Source of the DNA: Gloeothece verrucosa PCC 7822
GTDB taxonomy: Bacteria; Cyanobacteriota; Cyanobacteriia; Cyanobacteriales; Microcystaceae
NCBI RefSeq assembly: GCF_000147335.1
Contig: NC_014501.1
Coordinates: 3,036,300-3,100,299 of the forward strand
Length of the DNA stretch: 64,000 nt
Direction: 5' to 3'
Shown: one piece after another, positions 52,278 through 61,835 of the stretch
Numbering within the stretch: position 1 is the first letter of the stretch
Layout: each line of letters opens with the position of its first letter
The notes under the pieces: generated by a model
What the model was told of the DNA's origin: nothing
Seen by the model: the letters and a program-made list of their open reading frames with translations, nothing else
Database searches by the model: none
Program-made: the position numbers and the translations under genes

Positions 52278-52628
52278 TTACTTGTCTCGATTTTCTCGAA
52301 TCAGATGGCGTAATTCTTCAAGCAATACATTAAATCTTTCATCGGTTTCTGCTTGGCGTTGTTTACTTCGTTCCATTTCTTCTTCAAATCTATCCATTTT
52401 TTATTCAAATCTATCCATCCTTTCTTCAAATCTATCCATTCTTTGTTGATTTTGTGCGACAACTTGTAGCAAAGCTTGTGCGGTTATTCTTAAGCCATCA
52501 ATGCTATCTTTTATCTCACTAACGCTTAAAGCCAACCCGTCGAGCATTTCATCATTCCAACGTTCAACTGCCATTTTATCTATCTTATATTGCTGTAAAT
52601 GTTCCCATTTTATCCGATTTTTTGGCAA
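52278..52628 (-). pseudogene. coiled-coil gene with internal stop codon
   Basis: From ATG 52628 the frame reads MPKNRIKWEHLQQYKIDKMA to MDRFEERMDRFE and then TAA (52401-52403). In the same frame it goes on KMDRFEEEMERSKQRQAETD, ERFNVLLEELRHLIRENRDK and stops at TAA 52278-52280. The three MDRFEE units are near-identical at DNA level (ATGGATAGATTTGAA). A GAA-to-TAA change in one unit, or repeat slippage, would account for the break. The 75-residue product may still be made. The family is a small cyanobacterial coiled-coil protein of unknown role. Confidence 0.7.
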
Positions 52629-52787
52629 TATTAATTAGATAATTGCCTGTAGCAGTGCCTTAATTACCAGATAAATTTGAGGATAAACGGGTAAGTTTTA
52701 AGCCGCACCGTAAGCCTCCAGGGAGTATTTTGTATCAAGATGAAGATTTTTCTCCACTATGCCCAAAGAACCATTGGGTTTTAGTGA

Positions 52788-52802
52788 GTGGGCAACGCCC
52801 AC
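52788..52802. other. GTGGGC-AAC-GCCCAC hairpin
   Basis: A six-bp hairpin 13 bases after the DUF2288 stop codon, within AGTGGGCAACGCCCACCC. A close relative (GGTGGGC-CAT-GCCCACC) lies after argF at 58987-59003 and another forms the peroxiredoxin terminator. Probably a recurrent 3'-end hairpin. Confidence 0.6.
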
Positions 52803-52814
52803 CCTACAAAAAAA

Positions 52815-53102
52815 TCAAACCGGACAGGCTAAGACAAAAGGCTGTACAATCAAAGCACTAAAGGTTTTTTTAGGGTCTTCATTCCAACTCATCAATTGTT
52901 GTGCTGAAGGTTTGTAAATTAACTGTTGACTCATCCACTCTTGCACCAGAGGAACATTATCTAGAGCGATCGCTTCTGCTACTTCTACCAGGTTGAGGGA
53001 ATTAGCAACTATAATTAACGCATCTCTTCCGGCATGAGGTTTTAGGTCATTCCATTCAATATCTGCAAGTTGTTCACTCAGTTGGGTTTTAAGGTCTGAC
53101 AT
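52815..53102 (-). CDS. DUF2288 protein
   Basis: A 95-residue protein with the DUF2288 pattern: DIEWNDLKPHAGRDALIIVA, LVEVAEAIALDNVPLVQEWM and FSALIVQPFVLACPV at the end. The family is found in cyanobacteria and some proteobacteria; function unknown. It lies downstream of corA on the same strand, separated by 58 bases. Confidence 0.85.
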   Translation of the reverse strand: MSDLKTQLSEQLADIEWNDLKPHAGRDALIIVANSLNLVEVAEAIALDNVPLVQEWMSQQLIYKPSAQQLMSWNEDPKKTFSALIVQPFVLACPV

Positions 53103-53160
53103 GATGAGAAAAATAATGGTCTTTTATTCGGTTTAATACATTTGAGATTTTTTAGCAACG

Positions 53161-54318
53161 CTATGAGTCAGATTGTTTAATTTTTGTCATAGTCATATCC
53201 TTAAACCAACCTCGTCGCCAGAAAAAGATCACTAGAGAAATGGCAATCCCCCCCATAGCCGCTAGACAAGCCGGATAACCCCAATACCAATTTAATTCTG
53301 GCATATTCCAAGGTGAAACATCTGTATTAAAATTCATCCCATAAATACCAGCAATAAAAGTCAAGGGAATAAAAATGGTGGAAATAACGGTAAGAATTTT
53401 CATTACCTCATTCGTTTTATTAGCAAAAGAAGATAAATAAACATTCATCAATTCTCCCAATAATTCGGAATACACCTCAATGAGGTCAATAATTTGAACA
53501 GCATGATCGTAACAGTCCTTTAAGTCTCTTCTTACTGGTTTACTGATCAGAGGTACGCTGTCTTTCAGGAGATAATTTAAGGCTTCTCGTTGGGGCCAAA
53601 TTGCGCGGCGTAAGGCGATTAATTCTCGTTTAATGGTATAAATTTTTCCTAGGGTTTTATCGCTTGCTCTTAAAATCACTTCATCTTCTAACTCTTCTAT
53701 TCTCTCTCGATAAGTTTCTAAGACTACAAAATAAGTATCAATGATGGCATCCCATAAAGCATAGGCTAAATGATCAGCGCCTCGACTCCGAATTATTCCT
53801 TTATTATGACGAATGCGATCACGCACTAAATTAAAACAATCTCTTTCGGGTTCTTCTTGTACAGTCAGGACATAATTCTGTCCTAAAATTATACTGACTT
53901 GTTCTTGCCAAAATCCTATTCCTTTTTCTTTGGGAATGACCATTTGCGTAATAATCAGTAATTGTTGAGGATGTTCTTCAACTTTTGGCCGTTGGGGAAC
54001 ATTAACAATATCTTCTAACATTAAACGGTCTATATGAAAAATTTCCCCTAAACTGAGTAAGCGTTCTTCATCTCCTAATCCTAAGACATCAAACCAAGAA
54101 ACTGAAGGACTTTCTAAATAAGCCGCACAATCAGAGGGGGTTAAATTACTTAAACGAGTCGCTTGATTAGCATCATAGTCAATTAGCACTATTTCAGAAC
54201 CTTTTGCCGTTGAATCTATTTTAATCGTTCCCGGCATAGTACCCGGTTGATTGTAATAGTAATCAAATAAATCATCCTGAAATTGTTGAGAGTGAATTGA
54301 CGGAAAGGGATAATTCAT
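53161..54318 (-). CDS. corA: magnesium/cobalt transporter CorA
   Basis: A 385-residue CorA-family Mg(2+) channel. The long N-terminal cytoplasmic part includes PSVSWFDVLGLGDEERLLSL and REALNYLLKDSVPLISKPVR; two C-terminal membrane helices flank the signature loop YGMNFNTDVSPWNMPE (GMN motif), and the tail is basic (WRRGWFKDMTMTKIK). Works as a pentamer in the plasma membrane. Followed by the DUF2288 gene. Confidence 0.95.
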   Translation of the reverse strand: MNYPFPSIHSQQFQDDLFDYYYNQPGTMPGTIKIDSTAKGSEIVLIDYDANQATRLSNLTPSDCAAYLESPSVSWFDVLGLGDEERLLSLGEIFHIDRLMLEDIVNVPQRPKVEEHPQQLLIITQMVIPKEKGIGFWQEQVSIILGQNYVLTVQEEPERDCFNLVRDRIRHNKGIIRSRGADHLAYALWDAIIDTYFVVLETYRERIEELEDEVILRASDKTLGKIYTIKRELIALRRAIWPQREALNYLLKDSVPLISKPVRRDLKDCYDHAVQIIDLIEVYSELLGELMNVYLSSFANKTNEVMKILTVISTIFIPLTFIAGIYGMNFNTDVSPWNMPELNWYWGYPACLAAMGGIAISLVIFFWRRGWFKDMTMTKIKQSDS

Positions 54319-54440
54319 AAATTTTTAATAGGGGGGATAGGTTAACAGTTAACAGTTAATAGTCAACCGTTATAACTGGTGAGCGATAATCTATAAATTC
54401 TAACTTCTAACTCCTGCATAAAAACCTCTTGCCTCCCTAT

Positions 54441-56177
54441 TTACATCAATTGATACTTTTCTTGGGCTAATTGATAAAGTCTGCGCCAAACGAGACGATT
54501 AGTCAAGACCACCAGTAATGACATCACGCCAGTTGCCGCCAATAATAAGGGGAAATTCCCTGATGCTGTGGCAACCGAGATGGTTTCTCCTAATCCTGTA
54601 GTGGTGAGGGTGTGTCCTTGAAAATGAACATATTCACTCACAATACTGGCATTCCAAGCGCCCCCCACCGCCGTAATAATTCCCGTAATTAAATAGGGAA
54701 AAATACCCGGTAAAATCACCGTTTGCCAGCGTTCAATCAAAGACAGTTTATAAATTTTAGCCGCTTCAAACAATTCTGAGGGAATAGACTGCGCTCCGGC
54801 GATGACATTAAACAGGATATACCACATCGTCCCCAACATCATCAGTGCCACCGAACCAATTTGTAATCCGCCGCCTAACCTGGCTAAAAATAATAACAAA
54901 ACTGGAAATAATGCCGTAGCTGGTACAGAAGCCACTATTTGCACAATCGGCTGTAAAATTTGCGCTAGTTTCGGATTACGTCCTATGGCCACTCCCACCG
55001 GCACCGTCCACAGCAGCGACAAAATTAAAGCCGTCATCACTCGTAAAGCACTCTCAATTGCGCCAATCATTAGCTGCCGCCAGTCGGATAAATCTAACGT
55101 CCTTAATAACAATACTGCCTCCCAAGTTCCCCAAATCACAATAAACGCAAAGCCGCTTACAAATAACCCATTAAACCATCGTCCTAAAGAAGAAGTTTTT
55201 CCCGAAAAAGATCTCCGAGAAAAACGAGTCAGGGTTTGATTTAATCCTCGGTCCACATTTTGCCAAAATGGTTGCAAAATTTGTTGGGAAAAAGCCCGTA
55301 AAGTAGGTGAGCGCCGCAAGAAATCTAATACTTCTGATTGGGGAGCATTTTCTGAGGTCACCATCTCAAACTTAAACCGTTCTACCCAAGCAATTAATGG
55401 TCGCCATACTAAAAAATCTAACAGCACAATAACCCCAATTAAAACCATTAACCCCCAAAAGATTGCACGATAATTTCCTTCATCAGCCGCTTTCGCTAAA
55501 AATGACCCTAGCCCCGGTAAGCGAAAACTCCGTTTACCCAAGGTAAAAGATTCGATAGCTATTAAAAAAAACCATCCCCCGGCAACGGACATGACGCTAT
55601 TCCACACTAATCCAATGGCCCCTATCGGTAATTCTAATGTCCAAAATCGTTGCCAAAAGTTCAGGCGGTAAATACGCGCCGCTTCTAACAGTTCTTTAGG
55701 AATATTCGATAAAGACTGATAAAAGCTAAAGGTCATATTCCAAGTCATGCCGGTAAAAATTAAGATAACCGCAGCAATTTCTATGCCGATTCGTTGCCCC
55801 GGAAATAAACCAATCAGGGCTAATACTACTCCCGGTAAAAATGATAATACCGGAATAGATTGTAAGATATCCAGTAACGGTAAAAGAATTTGTGCGGCTA
55901 CGGCAGAACGATAGGCCGTATAAGCATACACCAAGGTAAATCCCAAGGATAAAAAATAGGCTACAGTCATTCTTAATAACGTTTGAGCCGTATAACTTGG
56001 TAACTCACTCAAATTAGTATTAATTACCAACTTCGGGTCATATACGCCACTAAACTGAGCGGCGGTTTTCACAATACCTAACAGTAGGGCAATAATAGCG
56101 AGAATCAATAGACCATCTTGCCATGACCAACCTACTCTTTGTAAAAGTTTATTTGCAGGTGTAAGAGGACGAGTCAT
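54441..56177 (-). CDS. ABC transporter permease with two fused permease domains (NitT/TauT type)
   Basis: A 578-residue membrane protein made of two consecutive permease domains of the nitrate/sulfonate/taurine class. Each has the EAA loop that contacts the ATPase: PKELLEAARIYRLNFWQRFW (about residue 162) and PSELFEAAKIYKLSLIERWQ (about 455). Fusion of two permeases means one chain can form the pore. The partner ATPase gene lies immediately upstream on the same strand (90-base gap filled with repeats). No substrate-binding protein gene is adjacent, so the transported compound is unknown. Confidence 0.92.
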   Translation of the reverse strand: MTRPLTPANKLLQRVGWSWQDGLLILAIIALLLGIVKTAAQFSGVYDPKLVINTNLSELPSYTAQTLLRMTVAYFLSLGFTLVYAYTAYRSAVAAQILLPLLDILQSIPVLSFLPGVVLALIGLFPGQRIGIEIAAVILIFTGMTWNMTFSFYQSLSNIPKELLEAARIYRLNFWQRFWTLELPIGAIGLVWNSVMSVAGGWFFLIAIESFTLGKRSFRLPGLGSFLAKAADEGNYRAIFWGLMVLIGVIVLLDFLVWRPLIAWVERFKFEMVTSENAPQSEVLDFLRRSPTLRAFSQQILQPFWQNVDRGLNQTLTRFSRRSFSGKTSSLGRWFNGLFVSGFAFIVIWGTWEAVLLLRTLDLSDWRQLMIGAIESALRVMTALILSLLWTVPVGVAIGRNPKLAQILQPIVQIVASVPATALFPVLLLFLARLGGGLQIGSVALMMLGTMWYILFNVIAGAQSIPSELFEAAKIYKLSLIERWQTVILPGIFPYLITGIITAVGGAWNASIVSEYVHFQGHTLTTTGLGETISVATASGNFPLLLAATGVMSLLVVLTNRLVWRRLYQLAQEKYQLM

Positions 56178-56266
56178 ATTAGTTATTAGTCATTAGTTAT
56201 TAGTTATTAGTCATTAGTCATTAGTTATTAGTCATTAGTCATTAGTTGCCTGTTCAGGGTTAACTA
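56178..56266. repeat. AGTCATT/AGTTATT 7-mer array in the ABC operon
   Basis: Eleven or so AGTCATT or AGTTATT units between the ATPase and permease genes, ending ATTAGTTGCCTGTT followed by TTAACTATTAACTGT. The end matches the array between secD and secF (ATTAGTTGCCTGTT). The final part codes for the C-terminus of the ATPase. Confidence 0.85.
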
Positions 56267-57619
56267 TTAACTGTTTACGGTTAGCTGTTCACTGTTCTCT
56301 AATAAAGCATCTTCTTCTAGAAAGATCTCTCCGGCTGGTTCATTATAACTGTAAAGTTCGGCATAACGTCCCCAGTCAATAGCAGTATTTAATTGTTTTT
56401 GGGCTTCTTCAGTACCAAAATGATTTTCCAGAAGATCTAACATTAATTCTTCGGGGATGCGCTGGTTTTGCTTAGAACGACACAAGTTATAAATCTGCTG
56501 CACTAAACGAATATGATTAAGTAATTGCTGACGCACGATTTGTTTTCGTTCGTCTATGCCGCCGTTAATAAATTCTAGTGCTAAAGGTTTTAAGCCAATA
56601 TCTCCTTCTACTAAGTCAATAAAATCCATTAATTTAGCCGCTTCTACAATCGGCAATAAATCATCCACTTCTAACTGCAATTCTTGCCCGAGACGATAGA
56701 GATCTTTTTCGTGACGGTCTTCTAAAAGTTCCAATAACCCCGCAACTGAACCAATGCGAACCGCCGGTAATGATTGATATTTTTTTTGGGTAGATTTTTC
56801 GGGAGCAACGCTTGGGGTTTCCGACTCAGATGTGTCTAAATCTGGGTTAGTGAGAATGGTATAAATCCGGTCAACAATGGCCTGAAAATTCGCACTTTTG
56901 CGGTCCCGGTAGTGTTTTAAAGTGACGGGAAAATCAGCCCGGATACGCCCGGGATTACGCCCTAAGACGATAATTCTATCTGCTAGTAATACCGCTTCTT
57001 CTATCCCGTGAGTCACAATTAAAACCGCTTTCGTAGGAATACGCCGTTCTAACCATAAATCTAATAGTTCTATCCGTAGGTTTTCTGCGGTTAAGACATC
57101 CAAGGCCGAAAAGGGTTCATCCATACACAAGAGTTCGGGTTCTACGGCTAAAGCCCTTGCAAAACCCACCCGTTGCCGCATTCCCCCCGATAATTCTTTT
57201 GGATAGGCGTTTTCAAAGCCATCTAAGCCAATGACGTCGATCATCTGCAAGGCTTTTGGTCGTCTGGTGTCTGTGGGGACTCCCTTCGCTTTTAAGCCGA
57301 GTTCTACGTTTTCTAGCACCGTGAGCCAGGGATATAGCGCAAAGCTTTGAAATACTATGGCTACTCCCGGATTTAAGCCGCTTAAAGGGCGATTGTGATA
57401 TAAAATTTTGCCTTCACTTGGGGGGATTAATCCTGCAATCATCCGCATCAACGTTGATTTTCCTGAGCCTGAAGGACCTAATAAAGCAACAATCTCTCCG
57501 ACTCGTAATTCTAAGTTGATGTTTTCTAGGATGCTGATCGCCTGCCTATTCGGTTGGATGTAGGATTTACCTGTGTTTTGCAGGGTTATTAACGCTTCTG
57601 TTTTTGTTTTGGCTACCAT
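56267..57619 (-). CDS. ABC transporter ATPase with AAA-associated C-terminal domain
   Basis: A 450-residue ATPase of the nitrate/sulfonate/bicarbonate class. Walker A GPSGSGKSTLMRMIAGL, Q-loop VFQSFALYPW, signature LSGGMRQRVGFARALAVEP, Walker B LLCMDEPFSALD and H-loop IVTHGIEEAVLLAD occupy residues 1-250. Residues about 285-430 form the AAA-associated domain (PF09821), starting SLPAVRIGSVAGLLELLED, likely a regulatory unit. The last residues (EQLTVNS) and TAA stop are made of AACAGTTAA-type repeat sequence. Partner of the double-domain permease downstream. Confidence 0.93.
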   Translation of the reverse strand: MVAKTKTEALITLQNTGKSYIQPNRQAISILENINLELRVGEIVALLGPSGSGKSTLMRMIAGLIPPSEGKILYHNRPLSGLNPGVAIVFQSFALYPWLTVLENVELGLKAKGVPTDTRRPKALQMIDVIGLDGFENAYPKELSGGMRQRVGFARALAVEPELLCMDEPFSALDVLTAENLRIELLDLWLERRIPTKAVLIVTHGIEEAVLLADRIIVLGRNPGRIRADFPVTLKHYRDRKSANFQAIVDRIYTILTNPDLDTSESETPSVAPEKSTQKKYQSLPAVRIGSVAGLLELLEDRHEKDLYRLGQELQLEVDDLLPIVEAAKLMDFIDLVEGDIGLKPLALEFINGGIDERKQIVRQQLLNHIRLVQQIYNLCRSKQNQRIPEELMLDLLENHFGTEEAQKQLNTAIDWGRYAELYSYNEPAGEIFLEEDALLENSEQLTVNS

Positions 57620-58233
57620 ATTCAATCTACTTTTACCCTCCTGTTATTCAAGTAAGGTCTATCTGCTTTGCTAGGACTACTAAAGTGCTAACATACTTTT
57701 TCTTCAGGCAGAAAATTTTTAGGATTTACTTTTTTTCGCCCTTATGCACATTTTTTGAATTTTGTCAACTCAATTCAAAAGGACTATTTTTAAGAATGTC
57801 TTGCTGGGATTTTTGGCTTTGGCTAAAAAGTTCTTTTGAGCGGCAACTTAAACCGATTTATTAAGGTTGTAGAGAGAGGAGAGAAAAAATTGGTTATAAA
57901 AAGAGCAATTTATTACGGTACACCGATGATACCAAATGGCTGAAAGCTTGTAAATAGGTTCGAGAGTTTTTTATTTTTCGGGGAGTTAATCGGAAAAATC
58001 TTCAGCTTTACGTTTTGATTTTGGTAATTTACTCAAGTTATTGATAAGTATTTATAATACCAGTGCCACTTCATTCCTTCTCACCTTTAATCATAGAATA
58101 TTTGTCCGCAGATGAACCTTGCCCTGAACAAAATGAAGGGACAGATGAATGCTGTATTTTGTCGGTTCGGGACTTAGCCCAACAGGATATAATGCGGATG
58201 TTGCATTCGGAAAAATAATAACCCAAAACAATT
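57620..58233. other. AT-rich intergenic region
   Basis: About 610 bases upstream of the ABC ATPase gene and the divergent secreted protein gene. Short frames on both strands lack ribosome-binding sites and family features. The promoters of both flanking genes should lie here; nothing else was recognised. Confidence 0.45.
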
Positions 58234-58965
58234 ATGCTAAAAAAGCGACTTTTTCTCCATACATTAATATTTATATCCTTACTAATAAGTATCCTTCTAA
58301 TCAAACCTATACCTACCCTAGCCGCCGAATGTGGGCAATCTCTATTTAAAGAGCAAATGCTATCACCTCAACTTGAACAAGTGAAAAGCCGCTTTTTAGA
58401 AGAAGCCAATGCCTTTGTCGCCGATACCAATGTTGATAGTATTTTTGAAGTTAACATCGACGGAAAATCCATAGAAGAGATAGAACAAATTCTTACCGAT
58501 AATCAATCAAACTACTTTGTAGCCAGTACCAGCAACGGATTAGCGGCTGTTTCTGATGGGTTTTCCCAAACTTATAACTCTGTAGATGGGGAATGGAAAA
58601 AAACCGTAAAAGTTACCACTCAAAACCGGCAAGGAAAATCTATTACCCCCTATATTCAAATTTTTTATGAAGACAATCACGGTGGAGTGATTCGCTTAAA
58701 ACCCTACGGTAATACAGATGCACCCGCTAACTTAACCCACTTAAAAAAAGCTCACGGTACTAAATACTATAAAAACGATCCTCAAGGGGATTTATCTTGG
58801 GAAAATGAAGCGTTTAAAATTTATGGTTACCAACCTCTGCCCAAGTCTCCTACAGACGTGAAACTCCCTGATGGCATTGTGTATGGTACTCCAGAAGCCG
58901 AAAGTTTTCTCGCCCAATGCTGGACTTATTATACTCATGTCCCACTCGATAATATTTTCGATTAA
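58234..58965 (+). CDS. secreted hypothetical protein
   Basis: A 243-residue exported protein: signal peptide (KKRLFLHTLIFISLLISILL, cleavage likely after TLAAECG), then a mainly acidic soluble part with KSRFLEEANAFVADTNVDSI, an RLKPYGNTDAPANLTHLKKA block and a C-terminal AQCWTYYTHVPLDNIFD. Two cysteines flank the mature chain and could pair. I recognise no family. It is convergent with argF; a GGTGGGC/GCCCACC hairpin lies between them. Confidence 0.75.
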   Translation: MLKKRLFLHTLIFISLLISILLIKPIPTLAAECGQSLFKEQMLSPQLEQVKSRFLEEANAFVADTNVDSIFEVNIDGKSIEEIEQILTDNQSNYFVASTSNGLAAVSDGFSQTYNSVDGEWKKTVKVTTQNRQGKSITPYIQIFYEDNHGGVIRLKPYGNTDAPANLTHLKKAHGTKYYKNDPQGDLSWENEAFKIYGYQPLPKSPTDVKLPDGIVYGTPEAESFLAQCWTYYTHVPLDNIFD

Positions 58966-58986
58966 CCGATAAGCGACTTAACGCTA

Positions 58987-59003
58987 GGTGGGCCATGCCC
59001 ACC
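58987..59003. terminator. 7-bp hairpin between convergent genes
   Basis: GGTGGGC (58987-58993), loop CAT, GCCCACC (58997-59003), nine bases after the argF stop on its strand. No clear T-run on either side; related to the hairpins at 24406 and 52788. Confidence 0.55.
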
Positions 59004-59011
59004 CGACAAAA

Positions 59012-59941
59012 CTATTCAATCCCTAATACACTAACCATCAAAGCCTTTTGAGCGTGCATACGGTTTTCGGCTTGGTCCCAAACTCGGGACTGTTTCCCTT
59101 CAATGACCTCTGAGGTAATTTCTTCTCCTCGGTGAGCCGGTAAACAGTGCAAAACAATTGCCTCTTTGTCAGCATAACTTAACAATTTTTCATTCAATTG
59201 GTAAGGCTGAAAGACTGGAATTCTAGCATCAGCCGATGCTTCTTGTCCCATAGAAGCCCAGACATCAGTATATAAAACATGAGAGCCTTTAGCCGCTTCA
59301 ACCGGGTCTTTAGTGAGGAAAATTTCGCCGCCATGACTAGCCGCCAATGCTTGAGCCTGCTCAACCACGCCACTATCGGGTTTATAATCATCTGGGGTAG
59401 CAATACAGACTTTCATTCCCATCAATGCCCCACCTAATAAAATCGAATGAGCCACATTATTGCCATCTCCGAAATAAGATAAAGTGATGCCCTCAAGGGT
59501 GCCAAAACATTCCTGGATCGTCAATAAATCTGCTAAAATTTGACAAGGATGTTCTAAATCACTTAAGGCATTAATAATAGGAATATCAGCATAATGGGCA
59601 AAAGTTTGCAGGTCTTCTTGCTTAAAAGTACGTATGGCTAATATATCCAGATAGCGAGCAAGTACCCTAGCCGTATCAGAAATCGGTTCTCCTCTACCCA
59701 CTTGAGTAACACTCGGGTTGAGGTCTATCACTTGACCCCCGAGTTGATACATAGCTGTGGTAAAAGACACGCGAGTGCGAGTAGAAGCCTTGTAAAAGAG
59801 TAGTCCTAAAATTTTCTGGCAGATTGGCTTTTTCTCTCCCTTCTTCAAATCCCTAGCCAGTTGTAACAACGCGCTTATTTCCTTGGTGCTGAGATCAGCA
59901 ATACTTAAGATATCCTTTCCCTGTAACGCTTTCAGACTCAT
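59012..59941 (-). CDS. argF: ornithine carbamoyltransferase
   Basis: ArgF makes citrulline from ornithine and carbamoyl phosphate in arginine synthesis. The 309-residue protein shows the carbamoyl-phosphate loop STRTRVSFTTAMYQLGGQ (about residue 52), LEHPCQILADLLT (HPCQ), DVWASMGQE and the ornithine-binding IVLHCLPAHRGEEIT (HCLPAHR). All active-site motifs are intact and length is normal. The gene stands alone, as arginine genes do in cyanobacteria. Confidence 0.97.
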   Translation of the reverse strand: MSLKALQGKDILSIADLSTKEISALLQLARDLKKGEKKPICQKILGLLFYKASTRTRVSFTTAMYQLGGQVIDLNPSVTQVGRGEPISDTARVLARYLDILAIRTFKQEDLQTFAHYADIPIINALSDLEHPCQILADLLTIQECFGTLEGITLSYFGDGNNVAHSILLGGALMGMKVCIATPDDYKPDSGVVEQAQALAASHGGEIFLTKDPVEAAKGSHVLYTDVWASMGQEASADARIPVFQPYQLNEKLLSYADKEAIVLHCLPAHRGEEITSEVIEGKQSRVWDQAENRMHAQKALMVSVLGIE

Positions 59942-60445
59942 TTTCTTTGTCCTACTTATGTATGTTGTGGTTTTGCTGCAAGAAGCTTTTATTATATCGA
60001 TTTTTTCATGGCTCCGGAACAGTGCCTTAAAACTTATTTGATCAAGTTGAGAAATTTTCGGGGTTTTACCGACTTTTTTGAGTCAATTTTAATTGAAGTT
60101 TGAAAAACTTACTTTGAATATTCTGTCTGCTATAGTCCCCTTAAAATATTTTTATGGACCCTTATTTTGAGGGGCTTTTTATGAATATTGTCAAGTATTT
60201 TTAGCTAATATAAGTATTTTAAATAAAAAAAAATTATGTTTTTTGTTATTGGAAGGGGTAAATAAAAGTGTATAGTTAATTTAATTAGCCTAATTTAAGC
60301 TCAATAATTTCTCAAAAAGAAACCCGTGAGTTTTTAAATTATGACTTAATCAATTCATGACATTAAGCTAATGCTATCAGAACGAGTAGAAGATGCTTTT
60401 ATCAATTTGTGACAACTCTACTATTAAAGGGACTGAGGTTCAGTT
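59942..60445. other. intergenic region with an orphan strong terminator
   Basis: About 500 bases between divergent argF and the flippase gene. It contains a 12-bp hairpin with T-run at 60137-60180 (listed separately). No frame longer than a few codons is supported. The argF promoter should lie near 59950-60000. Confidence 0.5.
60137..60180 (+). terminator. strong intrinsic terminator without an annotated gene
   Basis: CCCCTTAAAATA (60137-60148), a 14-base loop, TATTTTGAGGGG (60163-60174), then CTTTTT. All 12 positions pair (one as T-G). It reads on the plus strand, but the nearest plus-strand coding gene upstream is about 1.2 kb away and already has its own hairpin. It likely ends a small RNA, or acts as an attenuator 265 bases before the flippase gene. 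Confidence 0.7.
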
Positions 60446-61795
60446 ATGTCATCTTTAAAACAAAAAGCCATCAAGGGAACAGTCTGGACCATAATGGGTT
60501 ATGGAGGGGCTAACATCCTCAGACTAGCCAGTAACTTAATTTTGACTCGTCTGCTAGTTCCGGAGTTATTCGGACTGATGGCTTTAGTTAATACCTTTAT
60601 CATGGGTATAGCCTTATTTTCCGACATTGGAATTGGGCCTAGCATTATTCAAAATAAACGTGGCGATGATCCAATCTTTCTTAATACAGCCTGGACTTTA
60701 CAAGTAATCCGTAGTTGTGCCATTTGGTTACTCAGTTTAGGAATTTGTGTTCCTGTATCTCATTTTTATAACGAACCAAGACTACTCTGGCTGTTGCCTC
60801 TGGTAGCCCTAAACGTATTGATTAACGGTTTTCGTTCTACTAAATTGGCAACAGTTAACCGCCATTTAATGGTGAGTAAGCTAACCATTTTTAATTTAAC
60901 AGTACAAGCCATTAGCCTGATAGTTACGATTGTTTGGGCTTTTTTTAAGCCTACCATCTGGGCACTGGTAGTCGGGAATTTTTTCTCATCAATATTGGGG
61001 CTGGTACTCAGTTACAGGATCATTCCCGGAACCGGTAATCGCTTTGCCTGGGATAAAACATCTCTTAAAGAGCTTATTTCTTTTGGCAAATGGATATTTG
61101 TTTCCACCATGATGACCTTTTTGGCTTCACAATCTGACAAACTGTTCATGGGGAAATTATTTTCTACAAAAATGTTAGGTGTCTATACCATTGCTGCAAC
61201 ATTTTCTGAAATGCCAAGACAGATCTTAGGCGCTATCAGCGGCCAAATTATTTTTCCGGTAATTTCAGCACAAAAAGACTTACCCCGTCAAGTTCTTCGA
61301 GCTAAAATTTTACAGAAACGTTGGTTGATTCTAGTAGGAATGATAGCGGTTCTTTTGCCTCTAACTTGCTTTGGAGATTTACTCGTCCTGAACTTGTATA
61401 AAAAAGCCTATTATGACGCGGCTTGGATGCTGCCAATTCTGGCTTTAGGAATGTGGCCGGCTGTCTTAAACCAATCTATGAGTCCAGCTTTAATTGCCAT
61501 TGGAAAACCCTTTTATAACGCGGCTGGTGACTTTTCTAAGTTTATGTTTATGGCTATTGGTTTACCCCTTGCCTTTCATAAGTTAGGAATTGTCGGACCG
61601 ATCTTGATTATTGCTTTTAACGATTTACCGAGTTATATTGTTATGAATTATGGCCTGTGGCGAGAAAAACTGTTTGCTTTAAAGCAAGATATCCTGGCTA
61701 CTATGTTACTCATAACAGTCTTGAGCGTAGTTTTAATGGGCCGCTATCTGTTGGGTGGGGGGACTCCCATTGATAGAATTATACAAATTCATTAA
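60446..61795 (+). CDS. oligosaccharide flippase family protein (Wzx/WzxC-like)
   Basis: A 449-residue MOP-superfamily transporter with about 12-14 membrane spans, similar to lipopolysaccharide/exopolysaccharide exporters of the WzxC type: N-terminal [60 protein letters not shown] and [20 protein letters not shown]. It should flip lipid-linked sugar units across the plasma membrane. No glycosyltransferase genes are adjacent in the window. Its last codons overlap the open frame of asnS but not the preferred asnS start. Confidence 0.9.
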   Translation: MSSLKQKAIKGTVWTIMGYGGANILRLASNLILTRLLVPELFGLMALVNTFIMGIALFSDIGIGPSIIQNKRGDDPIFLNTAWTLQVIRSCAIWLLSLGICVPVSHFYNEPRLLWLLPLVALNVLINGFRSTKLATVNRHLMVSKLTIFNLTVQAISLIVTIVWAFFKPTIWALVVGNFFSSILGLVLSYRIIPGTGNRFAWDKTSLKELISFGKWIFVSTMMTFLASQSDKLFMGKLFSTKMLGVYTIAATFSEMPRQILGAISGQIIFPVISAQKDLPRQVLRAKILQKRWLILVGMIAVLLPLTCFGDLLVLNLYKKAYYDAAWMLPILALGMWPAVLNQSMSPALIAIGKPFYNAAGDFSKFMFMAIGLPLAFHKLGIVGPILIIAFNDLPSYIVMNYGLWREKLFALKQDILATMLLITVLSVVLMGRYLLGGGTPIDRIIQIH

Positions 61796-61835
61796 ACGAA
61801 ACACCGCAGAATTTTTGAGTTGGTTGTTTAAAAAT

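Noticed and set aside
54802..55239. 145-residue plus-strand frame inside the permease gene
   Set aside because: Antisense shadow of a conserved permease; composition (many Asn, Ile, Pro) is typical of a shadow.
57604..57864. 86-residue plus-strand frame upstream of the ABC ATPase
   Set aside because: No ribosome-binding site, very Phe-rich, overlaps the ATPase start; not supported.
58071..58349. Short frames before the secreted protein at 58234
   Set aside because: They overlap the real gene's start in other frames and on the opposite strand.
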